This document shows positions 54,323-64,000 of a DNA stretch of 64,000 nucleotides, piece by piece. The stretch is from Aspidiotus rigidus. Lineage: Eukaryota; Arthropoda; Insecta; Hemiptera; Diaspididae. How positions within the stretch are numbered: position 1 is the first letter of the stretch; the number at the start of each line of letters is the position of its first letter. Both the position numbers and the translations under genes were made by a program. The stretch lies in contig JAVHKY010000003.1 in NCBI GenBank assembly GCA_035079385.1, forward strand, positions 17,085,001 through 17,149,000. The letters are read 5' to 3'. Below the pieces are notes generated by a model. The model worked only from the letters and a program-made list of their open reading frames with translations, made no database searches and was not told the origin of the DNA.

Positions 54323-57249
54323 TAGTCCATATTTATGTACAGTCAAAAGCTAGATCAATTCACTACGTTTATTGCTCGCTTATTGTTACAATTTTTCTTG
54401 AAACGGTCGTTATAAGTATAATCTTTTTGTTTAAAGGTGATGAATTCTGTCAGCATTTGTCTTTCAGTCGAGTCACGACAATGAAGAATTAGATGGGAAA
54501 CATACTTAGGCGTGAAATGAAATTCAAAATATTCACTCTTTAAGCCATGCACATCATATAGAATACCAAAAAAAGCTTGACTTGTCTTCATTCCATCCAT
54601 ATTATACAAACACATATACAGTAGTCTATACCGTGAAAGTTTTGGACTTCTTTCTCTTCCTGTGTTATATCCCAAATGAATTTCCATTTAGCTCAGGGAT
54701 TTTTAAAATTTTTTTGATACTTTTGGTCGACTCCTCAATTTACCCATAATAATATTTATACATTATCAATGTTCCATAGATCTGTTTGGAACAGACGGAA
54801 AAAATTTATTCAAAATTCTCAAAAAGTTTTAGATTGATGACCCGTCGATGGTTCTCTTGTCATTCTGAAAAAAAAAAAAAAAAATCATCACAAATACCCA
54901 CCGGGAGCATTTATCAGCGCATTTGTTTTCGTCGTACTTTCCAAGATTTTATTTCTAGCGTTACGTTTCACATACTTGTAGATTAGCTGAACGTGTGTCG
55001 TCTCATACCAAGCAGAAACCTTGGGTAAACAAATGAGTAAGGATTTTCCTGTTCCTGTAACTGAAAGACGGACTACAGGTGCTCAACTGCCTCGTATTCC
55101 GCCATTAGTTGAAGTATTTTGCAGTTTGAATAGCAGGACGAGTGTCCATCGATCTCTCAATCTACCGGCTGTCATGAGTTTCATTCAATTACAACTACAC
55201 GAAAAAGGCGCATACATTCTTGCGGTCGTTTTTAAATTTGAAGAATATTGTCAGGGAAGTACTTGTATAACGTACGATATTCTCGAACCGAAGTATTGTT
55301 CAACTATACGATCAATAATAAGAAAAGAAAATATTCCGTTGATTTTTATTCGAGTACCTACATGTTGTTAAATATTGTCCTACTGGGAATTGTGATCGTT
55401 GACTAACCTATATTCATATCTGCTAGGTGCCATACTGAATTCGACTATAGGTACTCATGTAGAATAAATTTATCAAATTATCGTGCTCTGTTGGTACATA
55501 AGAGATACGAAGTAAATACATACATTATTTAAAATTTTACCCTCGAGACTTCCATCGAGCTATTACTGGAATATCGAAAATAAAGCAATCTCCTAAAGGG
55601 TAACAAAAAGTGATCGACCGCAAGAATTTGCGATGGATCTTGAATATTGTACGGTACGTTTTCAGCTCGTTGTAAAGAAAAGAGAGATGATTTACACTTA
55701 CTCCGCGTTTATTAATCTGATTTTATGTTCTATTCGAGTGGTGAGAAACGTTTATAAAAATTATGGCGATACGCCTATGCTTGAAAAATTTTATTTCGAA
55801 TTGCTTTCATTTTCTGTAGTGGGCTTTGTGTCACATCGTTAAAAACGTTATGAATCGCCGGAAGTCTACTCCATTTTATTAATCGGAATTAGCAGTTAAT
55901 AATTTTGAACCCTCTCCCACAATGATTCACGAACAAAAGGGTTAAAAGTTTTTATATAGACAATCGCAATCGTTGTTTTCAAAACTTCGAGTTCATTTAC
56001 CACACATGAAGTGCTGAGTGGGAATGACCGGAGCGATTGTAAAATTTATGGAAAATCACGAAACTAATGTGGTTTTAGTTCAAAATCAATTTCATGAATC
56101 GTATCGAACTTTCACACGATCGTATTGAAAGTTCGGAAGAATTGACTTTTCCGCGCGTGGAAAGTCAGACAGAAGAAGAAATTACTCTTGTTTACATGCG
56201 TTCGGCTGAACGAATGACTATGATTTGAAGTAGAGGCGAGGTGACGGGAGTCATCCGAGGGAGAGGTCCCTGGTTGGAGGCTATTGCCGTGTTACGGACT
56301 TGAAAATTTTGTCTCATCAGGAGAAGTATCCGTACTTTCTTGACTTTCAAGCTAGCTCAACATGTCTGCTGCGTCCAATTACAAAAATCTTTTTCATCCC
56401 CTAGCCCAGATAAATTTTGATAGGCCTATTTAGGAAGGAGAATTTGAATAGATTTCGACTTTTGAGCTATACGTATGAAACAGGAGTGGGACTTGGACAA
56501 AATTTTATGCAATACTTCACCATTTTCTGTAATTTCGATGGTAGGCAAATTTTTCAGTCCGTTTAGGTTTCGACACTCCCTTGGCCACGCCACTGCACTG
56601 TTGAGCTGTGCGAAGGAAAAGAATTGTTATTGGTCTCTGTGTGTACGGTACATTCTAAAGGGAACTCGAAGCTCTAGAAATGAGGAACGCTTATGGAGAT
56701 CGTGACATCCTGGGGGAAGGATTTTCAACTTGAACTTTCCTGGAGGAAAGTGACTAAAAGGATGTGGCGTCATTAAAGCGTGAGGTCATCAATGACATTG
56801 ACCTTAGCAGAATTAGAAGCTGGAGAAGGGCTTGAAATAAGGAAGAGACATCATCAGGGGACGATTTTCGGCTTACTTCGCGTACAGGAGGGACTTACAA
56901 AATTTAAAAAACGAAATAACCCTTTTTAATGCCTTGGAGAGGGATGAAAGTTGGATGTTATTGGCTGTATCTCTTCATTATGCAGTCTATTGGTGTAAAT
57001 TAAAGTTTTTTACTTTCACGAAATTAACAAAATTGCTTGGAAATACGAATCGAGAGTCGGTCGATGCCCACGTATACTTTTCATTGGTTCACGTACGGAC
57101 GTGTATATGTGCGTACTCCTACCGCTTCGAATTATCTCAAACTCCGAAAACAGCTTCATATATCGAGTGGGGAGGCTTAAGACTTTTTTTCCCCCCCGAA
57201 AACACCATAGGGACATTTCGTTCGTGTAATCGTAAAGTAGGGTGTATAA
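54323..57249. other. No gene recognised
   Basis: Open frames of 116 (55021-55371) and 110 codons (54355-54687 minus) have no recognisable domain. GC-content and codon pattern do not stand out. I could not link them to flanking splice sites, so I do not call genes. Confidence 0.4.
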
Positions 57250-58350
57250 TCGCCAAGTAATTAATAACTGATTTATACGTAATTATTTCGTGTATACGAG
57301 TACACAATTGATGGCGGTTTATAGTTGATTTGAGGTGTCCCAGGAGATGGGAATATCATTTTCAATTTGGACTAGCTTCTTTGAGTGAGATTTGAGAATA
57401 GACTAAAGAGTAAACCAGGCTCGGGTGCGATTTATTTGTTTGTTCATGCGTTTAAAAAGGTTGAAGCGTGAGGGAAGGAATGAGGGGTTGACTGATGGGC
57501 GATTAGTCGCTTCCTTGGCTTTTTTTTTTTCGTTTTTTGGGGTCTCCTTGTAGCTGAGTTCCCAGATGAAGAATCTTGGAATGGAGTTTGCATAGAAAAT
57601 GGTGTAGAGAGCGGGAATACAATTTATGAGTGCACAAGAAGAATAGCCGCTGGAGATAGCATCAAGAGATGCCAGGAATCGGAGGTGACAAAGGGTTGAG
57701 CCACTCAATCTAATATACAGTATACTAAACTAATACTAGGCTAAGAATAACCTACAGGAGGAAGTGATTGTGAAGCTCTTTTCAGGTTTCTTTACATAGG
57801 CCTATATTTAGGCTTAGATAAAAATTTTTTGTCCGCGGATCTCCTCCAAAACTACTGGATGGATTTTTTCGAGACAGTCTCATATCTGGAGATGGGCACC
57901 AACAATTTTTTCGAGGATTAATTGATAGTAATTTCTCAGCACGTTTCCAATTGAGTTAATACGATTCTGTAAGTTACACTCAATCATATTGAAATAAGAG
58001 TAATCGAAATATTTTGTAAAGACCGCAGAAAAAACTGTTACAGCCCCGTAGCATGGTGGACATGGAGGGAGGGGATAGATTTTTTGGAGACGTTTCGTAA
58101 GTTTTAGATGACTCCTAGCCTAAATTAAAATAAAATTCAGTTATGGGTATTTTTACTCTGTTATCACTTGATGTGAAGTCATAGTGATAGAATTTATAAA
58201 CTGACTTTTATTGTTCATTCTACATAAATATTTGGCTTGATTGACAGGTCATTGGTATTCAATCTAAAAAAATGGAGTGTTTCTCTCAATGAGTTTTGCA
58301 TTGTGAGAGGAAAAATCGTGTATTACTCACGCGACTGCAGGAGTGTTTTT
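57250..58350. repeat. Third, diverged copy of the hAT-internal arm sequence
   Basis: Same orientation as the right arm at 51240-52120: GGTTTATAGTTGATTTGAGG, GGTTGAAGCGTGAGGGAAGG, GTTTTAGATGACTCCTAGCC and TATTACTCACGCGACTGC. It is interrupted at 57783-58025 by a segment beginning with the inverse of the AAGGAAACCTGAA phrase (TTCAGGTTTCTTTACATAGG) and carrying GTCCGCGGATCTCCTCC. A diverged 101-codon copy of the MSGS frame is on the minus strand (57403-57708). Confidence 0.75.
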
Positions 58351-58679
58351 TGTTTCAGTTACGACTCAAACCATGACGCATTTTTGTACTATTTACATCA
58401 TTAATTGTCTTCCTAATAATTTCATTTCGAGTATGACTCTTCAAACTGGGACAGCCATTTTTCACTACTCCCTGGAAAACTTTTAAATCATTGTGTAAGA
58501 AATAAGAACCGGAGAGCATCGATCATTTCCCGATGAGGAGGGCAGACATGGAAGAAAGGTGAACTTTGCTTGCGGTAAGTGTGAAGTAAAAAGTTTTTTG
58601 ACATGTTCCATGTCTTTTCTCTCGCCAGACCCCGATTTTGAAACTCGCAAGTACACCCCCCTCCCCCCCCCGTCAAGAG

Positions 58680-59165
58680 AAATCTCTACTCCGTGGGTGA
58701 TTCAGAAATTCGCGAGTACACCCCGCGTAATAATAATAATTAATAATAAATAAATAAATAATTAAATAATTAAATAAATAAATAATTAAATAAATAAATA
58801 ATTAAATAATTAATATAATTAATAATTAGAAAATTTCTACCCCGTGGGTGATTCAGAAATTCGCGAGTACACCCGCGTAATAATAATAAATAATTAAATA
58901 ATTAATTAATTAATTAATTAATTAATTAATTAATAAAAAATTAAATAATTAAATAAATAAAAAATTAAATAATTAAATAAATAAATAAATAAATAATTAA
59001 TATAATTAATAATTAGAAAATCTCTACCCCTTGGATGATTCAGAAATTTGCGAGTACACCCCGCGTAATAATAATAAATAATTAATTAATCAATTAATAA
59101 TTAAATAATTAAATAAATAAATTATTAAATAAATAAATAATTAAATAATTAATATAATTGATAAT
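58680..59165. repeat. AT-rich tandem repeat (period about 150-190 bp)
   Basis: Three units begin AATCTCTACTCCGTGGGTGA, AATTTCTACCCCGTGGGTGA or AATCTCTACCCCTTGGATGA, followed by TTCAGAAATTCGCGAGTACA, then a variable (TAAA/ATTA)n tract. Units differ mainly in the length of the AT tract. The unit head also occurs once near 5540. Confidence 0.85.
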
Positions 59166-60070
59166 TAGAAAATTTTCTAAGTCCCTCTTCCTATCATATA
59201 TGGCTGGATAGTCGAAATTTTTCCAAGTCCCCTAGACTTGAATTGTCTCATACCATTCCAATACAACAGCGAGTTCGCGCTACCTCATATTTCTCAAAAA
59301 AGACTTGAATTGTCTCATACCATTCCAATACAACAGCGAGATCGCTCGTTCGCCCCACCGAAAGTTGATACCTCAAAATATAGAACACCCACAATTACCT
59401 CAAAATATTTCTCATACAAGAGTTATACGACGCAAAGATAGGTAAAGGGGTAAACGAATAATATCTCACGAACACTTGACCTAGTACAAGAATTAATAAT
59501 AAATAAATAAATAAATAAATAAATAATATTAAATAATTAAATATTTAAATAATTGAATAATTAAACAATTAAATAAATAAAGGCTGGATAGTCGAAATTT
59601 TTCCAAGTCCCCTAGACTTGAATTGTCACATACCATTCCAATACAACAGCGAGACAGGGGGCGAACGAGCGGAGCGAGTTCGCGCGACCTCATATTTCTC
59701 ATAGAAGACTTATACGACGCCAAGATAGGTAAAGTTTTTTAAGTCCCTCTTCCTATCATATATGGCTGGATAGTCGAAATATTTCCAAGTCCCCTAGACT
59801 TGAATTGTCTCATACCATTCCAATACAACAGCGAGATCGCTCGTTCGCCCCACCGAAAGTTGATACCTCAAAATATAGAACACCCACAATTACCTCAAAA
59901 TATTTCTCATACAAGACTTATACGACGCCAAGATAGGTAAAGGGGTAAACAAATAATATCTCACGGACACTTGACCTAGTAGAAGCCTAGACTGAAATAT
60001 TTCATGATGACTGATAAAATATAAAAGACATGGAACATGATTTTCATTTATTTGGCTATGCCAGAAAATT
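59165..60070. repeat. Dispersed repeat module A, second locus, with minisatellite units
   Basis: Contains three blocks starting TATGGCTGGATAGTCGAAAT plus CCCCTAGACTTGAATTGTC (or close variants), each followed by CATACCATTCCAATACAACA and ATACCTCAAAATATTTCTCA or related phrases. The right end matches 6100-6225 (ACACTTGACCTAGTAGAAGC, TTCATTTATTTGGCTATRCC with one difference). Both loci share the GGCGAACGAGCGGAGCGAG phrase. Confidence 0.8.
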
Positions 60071-63017
60071 TAATAATACTACAATATGACCAAGTTACAA
60101 ATTTTTTTTTTTTTACATGATAAATAATTTCATTCTGGTATTTGATTTGATCTAAAAAAAATGAGTCAATTTTAAATAAATGATGATTTTCTGATACATT
60201 CACATACTGCAAGTATATGGGTAAAAACACTCTTATCCAAGTTTTTTTATCTGTTACATCAACTTCTGAAATGAAATTTCAAAAAATCAACTTTAAAGAA
60301 AACTTTCATTCAGAAGGGAACTAGATAGGTATTCTTTCGGAAGTTCTCGCGAGTCCTTTTTGAAAAATAATTTCATCTTTTTCTCTTACAGTTAATAAAT
60401 ATTACAAAATTCACCCTCCTAAATTTTATCATCAGGTATGAAAATGAAACGAATAAAATATGGTTGAGCGGAAGAGGAAGTGAAACAAAGAATAAAATAG
60501 AATTAATAAACTTTATACGTTACACCCCACGATGTGACGCAACGTATCCCGTAGAAGTTGACACGCACAACTTTCCTCAAGCCCATTTTGCAAAAATTAG
60601 AATTTTAAAATGATATTTTTCATTTTCCATAGCATCACCTCCACGTTGTTTCAGCTGACGATGCCAATTCGTTCAGTACATCGTACAACTCAGTTGTAAT
60701 GAAATCACTATTCTAATGACGAAAAAACTCACTATGAAAGCATCTTTCTGTAAAAAAAATCGTAGTTTGGTTGGTCGCAAGATTTTTCGGACAAGTGAAC
60801 AATGAATGATACAATATTTTAAAATTGTTTGCGTATGAATGTAGTTGAAAATGGGAATAGATATTAGAGTAAGTCCTGAGCATCTTATATCCTTCAAATA
60901 TTTTTCAATGGTAAACTATTTTTTCACTCTCGTATAACCATGTCTGGAAGCATTATGTGCTTGAATATTCCCTAAACATGGCGAGTATTAGCTCATTTCC
61001 TATGAACTTTTGGACTCACGAGACTAGGATCAAATTTTCTATCAGCTTTCATTTGTACGAAATGTCTTTCCCTGATCGGTTTGAAGACATTATATATCAA
61101 TTTTCTGCCGGAGATTGGTATCGCAATTCGCGCTATCTTCAACGAGAAATGATAATGAGACCGCATATCGATCAGGTTCCCTGCACAGAAGAGATCTCAA
61201 TTCCAGAGGAACAAATTTGACAATACAAACTTCGAAACCTATACTCGTAATTACCAGTACCAATTTAAGAAAAAGAAAAAGAAAAAGAAGAAAAAACGAT
61301 TCTTGCGAAAAGAGGTAATAAGCTAGAAAATGACTTGGAAAGATAACGAGTACACGTCGACGAGTTTTTCTTTTCAACAGGAAGAACCTATTTTTAAAGT
61401 AAAGTTTCATAAAACACCTTTGCCATTCGTCATTTGTCGTCACGAAATGAAGAGAAAACAAAGTTATTTTGGAGGCGTTAGTTTATAATATTGAGTCCCG
61501 CGAAATGCTTAGTGTATTTGTTGCCTATAAATTACTATACGCGAAAGAAAACGAGAGTTTTTTGCGAAAATAAAGAACAAAAAATATCTTCTTATTCGAA
61601 TATTTATAGAAAAAAACAAAAAGCGTGACTAGATTTTCGATTTCTATTGTTATAAATTTTCATTTTCTTTTGCACGATCGTTTTTCTTCAATATAGGTAT
61701 TCGCGAGATTTATTGAATATCTGCGCTGATATTTTTTTACGCGAGGACGTATTAATAACTACGAATGTTTCGATAGGAACTAATTCCTCTTCTCTTTTTA
61801 TGAAGTTATTACACATCGAAATTCAAATTTGAATCGAATGACTTTTTTCTTAGGTTACTGCTAAAATTGTTCGCTGGAAAATACTCTATTTTTCACAAAT
61901 TATTTTTTTAATGCAGTAGCAGTCAGGGAATATTGCGCGGACGACAATTGCGAAAAAGCACACGCAAAATGAGTCCTCAATATTATTTGAGAAAGTATCC
62001 ACGTTTTTTTGAGCTCTAATCATTTATGAGACACAAGCAGAAAACCCGTCCTGATCGGACGGAACCCTTATACGTTCCTAACCCAAACCTGTAATTTCTT
62101 AAAGTTCGACGATCCCTCTTCACCTGTCCAACTATAAGTTACTCATTCTCAACTGTTACCCTATCCATTCTCTGTTCCCTGCCCTTCCTTGAGAGGCCCT
62201 CTTCATCTTTTTAATATTTTCTTTCATCCTCAATGCTTATCGAGTCCAGTCAAACTAGACATTAGAAATGACGAACCTGGCATTAACCTCCAGCAAAGAT
62301 TTTTTTGCGCATATTTGTCGGAAATGGTCTCCACAAGAACTCCAGAGAGTTCACCACCTGAAAGTGTGGTGCTTTTTCCCCCAGGGAGACGAACGTCTGA
62401 CGGAAATCGGTTTTTTCTATTTTTCTCGCGAATCACGCATTCTACAATGAAAATACCTCAATACAAAAATAATACTCACCAAATTTACAATAAAAATGTA
62501 TTTTTGTCATTTTTTGATTAACCTAAAGAAAATCGAGTAAACACGCCCTCAAAATGACTCCCGCAAAGCAGCTATTTTAATGAAAAGGCGTGAAAACGCC
62601 GAAAACGCGGTTTTTTTCAAATTATCTCGTGAATCGTACATCCTACGAAAAAAATACCTCAGTACAAAAATGATCTACGTGAAATTTCCTAGTAGGTGTA
62701 CTATTGACAATTTTTAATTCGCGCACTATAACGGAAATAATGCGCGCAGAAATCGAAGAAAGCGGAGGGTATACACCTGTGTACCGTTTCGCGTTGCACC
62801 CCGTACTGGAGTGTCAACGCGCGACGTTGTATTTTCGGTGTGTTCATGCACTGTTTCGCGGAGGACCGCGTGCAAGAAATGTTGACGTAATACGCGCGGT
62901 ACCACGTAATGGTAGAGAGTGCATTTTGGAGCTAGCGAGATTTGAAATCTAATGTGATTTGTAAAAAGATTTCGTCCTCCGAGTCCGTTACTGCGATACT
63001 CAGAGTAAGAGTGATGC
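60071..63017. other. No gene recognised
   Basis: A local duplication at 62410-62510 and 62610-62700 (TCGTGAATC, AAATACCTCA, GTACAAAAATGA-like phrases) is visible. An 87-codon frame at 60957-61220 is unassigned. Nothing else can be supported. Confidence 0.4.
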
Positions 63018-64000
63018 GGCGAGAGTTTGAAATATTCGTGTACTTCTTGGACTCGTAAAATTTTTCATCTTCAATTCTTGGACTTAGAAATATTTTCAAC
63101 TGTTCGACATAGAATTATTTTCAAATTGTGGTACTTTGAAATATTTTCAACTGTTGGACCTGAAATTATTTTCCAGTTGTTGAACTTTGAAATATTTTCA
63201 TACTTCGTGGACTTGTAAAATTTTTCATTTTTGATTGTCTCCCACAATCCTCTTCGTTCATGTGACGTCACTAACTGCTAACGTCGAGCGATTTTGATCG
63301 ATAGTGCGCGAAATTTTGCGGTAGTATCATGCGATGGTGCTTAGAACATTATTGACTCCCATAAGAATACACAGGGAACATCCGGTCGACAAGATTTTCC
63401 TATTTCTACGAAAAATTAATATATACAGTAGTATTTGGTTTATTCCTATAAATCGTTGTCAGCAATAATGACCAAGCTGTTGATTGCTGTATAAATAAAC
63501 AATAACAATAACATTTCGATCATGTGTTAGTATTTCAAAATGAGAAATAAATAAGGAATTCAACGTTGATAATCAAGATCTGGAAGATCTCAAGTATTTG
63601 AGAATGTATTTTTCGTTTCTCACTTTATTCTTCTATTCAAATATGAACAAATGATCGAATTCAATTTTTCTTCTTATGGAAAAGTCCGTGTAAAAAAAGT
63701 TTGTTTACTTTTCCGAAACACCATCGATCACAAATCTCGAAATTATTTTGAATACAACGATGCTGTGACGTAGGCGTGAACGAAGAGGATTGAAAATATT
63801 ACAAAGTCCAACAGTTGAAAATATTTCAAAGTCCAACAATTGGAAAATAATTTTAAGTCCAAGAAGTATGAAAGATTTCAAAGTCCCACAATTTGAAAAT
63901 AATTCCAAGTCCAACAGTTGAAAATATTTCCAAGACCAAGAATTGAAAATGAAAAATTTTGCAAGTCCAAGAAGTGCGAAAATATTTCAAAGTCCCGCGG
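63018..64000. mobile_element. Foldback element with internal tandem subrepeats (cut by the window end)
   Basis: The left arm (63018-63272) has TACTTCTTGGACTCGTAAAA, CATCTTCAATTCTTGG and repeated GAAATATTTTCAACTGTTGG units. The right arm (63762-64000) is its inverse, with repeated CAACAGTTGAAAATATTTC and AAGTCCAAGAAGT units. Subunits are about 32-37 bp. The spacer of about 490 bp has no coding sequence. Arms end inside at GTGACGTCAC and GTGACGTAGG. The outer right end may lie beyond the window. Confidence 0.82.

Noticed and set aside
55021..55371. 116-codon plus-strand frame
   Set aside because: No recognisable domain or signal; kept as unassigned DNA because length alone is not enough in a eukaryotic genome.
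57403..57708. Third MSGS-type frame as a gene
   Set aside because: Diverged copy of the repeat frame, no start context or expression evidence; described under the repeat instead.
60957..61220. 87-codon frame with a faint resemblance to insect odorant-receptor C-terminal segments (SAGDWYRNSRYLQREMIM)
   Set aside because: Similarity is a short impression, with no flanking receptor exons or clear splice sites.

Overview
This is an AT-rich, non-coding-dominated eukaryotic window, most likely from an arthropod and probably an insect. The reasons are TTAGG-type telomere-like repeats, a neuropeptide GPCR exon closest to allatotropin/orexin receptors with a normal GT splice donor, degenerate LINEs of types common in arthropods, and a dense mix of hAT, Helitron, foldback, MITE, SINE and Ty3/gypsy elements. 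The species cannot be named from the sequence alone. No bacterial-style operons are present, so nearly all short open frames are chance frames or repeat translations.

Layout. 0.3-2.0 kb: a broken LINE (endonuclease plus start of the RT). 3.6-6.6 kb: a GA/CA microsatellite, a 45-bp minisatellite and dispersed repeats. 9.1-10.6 kb: two head-to-head tRNA-derived SINEs, then an inverted repeat pair. 13.3-14.4 kb: a foldback element. 14.75-22.8 kb: a very large inverted repeat (arms of about 1.1 kb carrying the 45-bp minisatellite) that encloses a second foldback and two 3' fragments of one LINE family in opposite orientations. 26.0-29.9 kb: a mariner-type MITE, a 2.87-kb TIR element with another element nested in it, and a small TIR element. 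30.2-32.0 kb: CRE-like motifs and a degenerate LINE.

32.8-33.3 kb is the only convincing host gene: the first coding exon of an allatotropin/orexin-like receptor on the minus strand, with a possible tiny 5' intron and an upstream ORF that overlaps the start codon. 34-36 kb: a LINE 3' end, a small foldback and a TRIM (miniature LTR element) with a perfect 5-bp target duplication. 37.6-43.5 kb: more minisatellite-bearing modules, a second copy of the MITE, and a non-autonomous Helitron.

43.5-53.6 kb is the most complex part. A hAT transposon of about 10.2 kb lies inside a unit of the 45-bp minisatellite, with a 7-of-8 matching target duplication and a transposase C-terminus near its right end. 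It holds two long inverted arms, between which sits a structurally intact Ty3/gypsy retrotransposon (4.9 kb, LTRs identical by eye, gag and pol linked by a canonical A_AAA_AAC -1 frameshift site). A small hAT MITE with a perfect 8-bp target duplication is nested near the right end. The rest (54-64 kb) contains repeat copies of earlier modules, an AT-rich tandem array and a terminal foldback.

The parts work as nested mobile DNA rather than as a pathway. The order of insertion can be read as minisatellite, then hAT, then Ty3/gypsy and the MITE. The observations most deserving follow-up are the 45-bp minisatellite that recurs in at least eight places next to shared border sequences, the intact frameshifting retrotransposon that lacks a usual TGG primer-binding site, and the TRIM that shares its termini.
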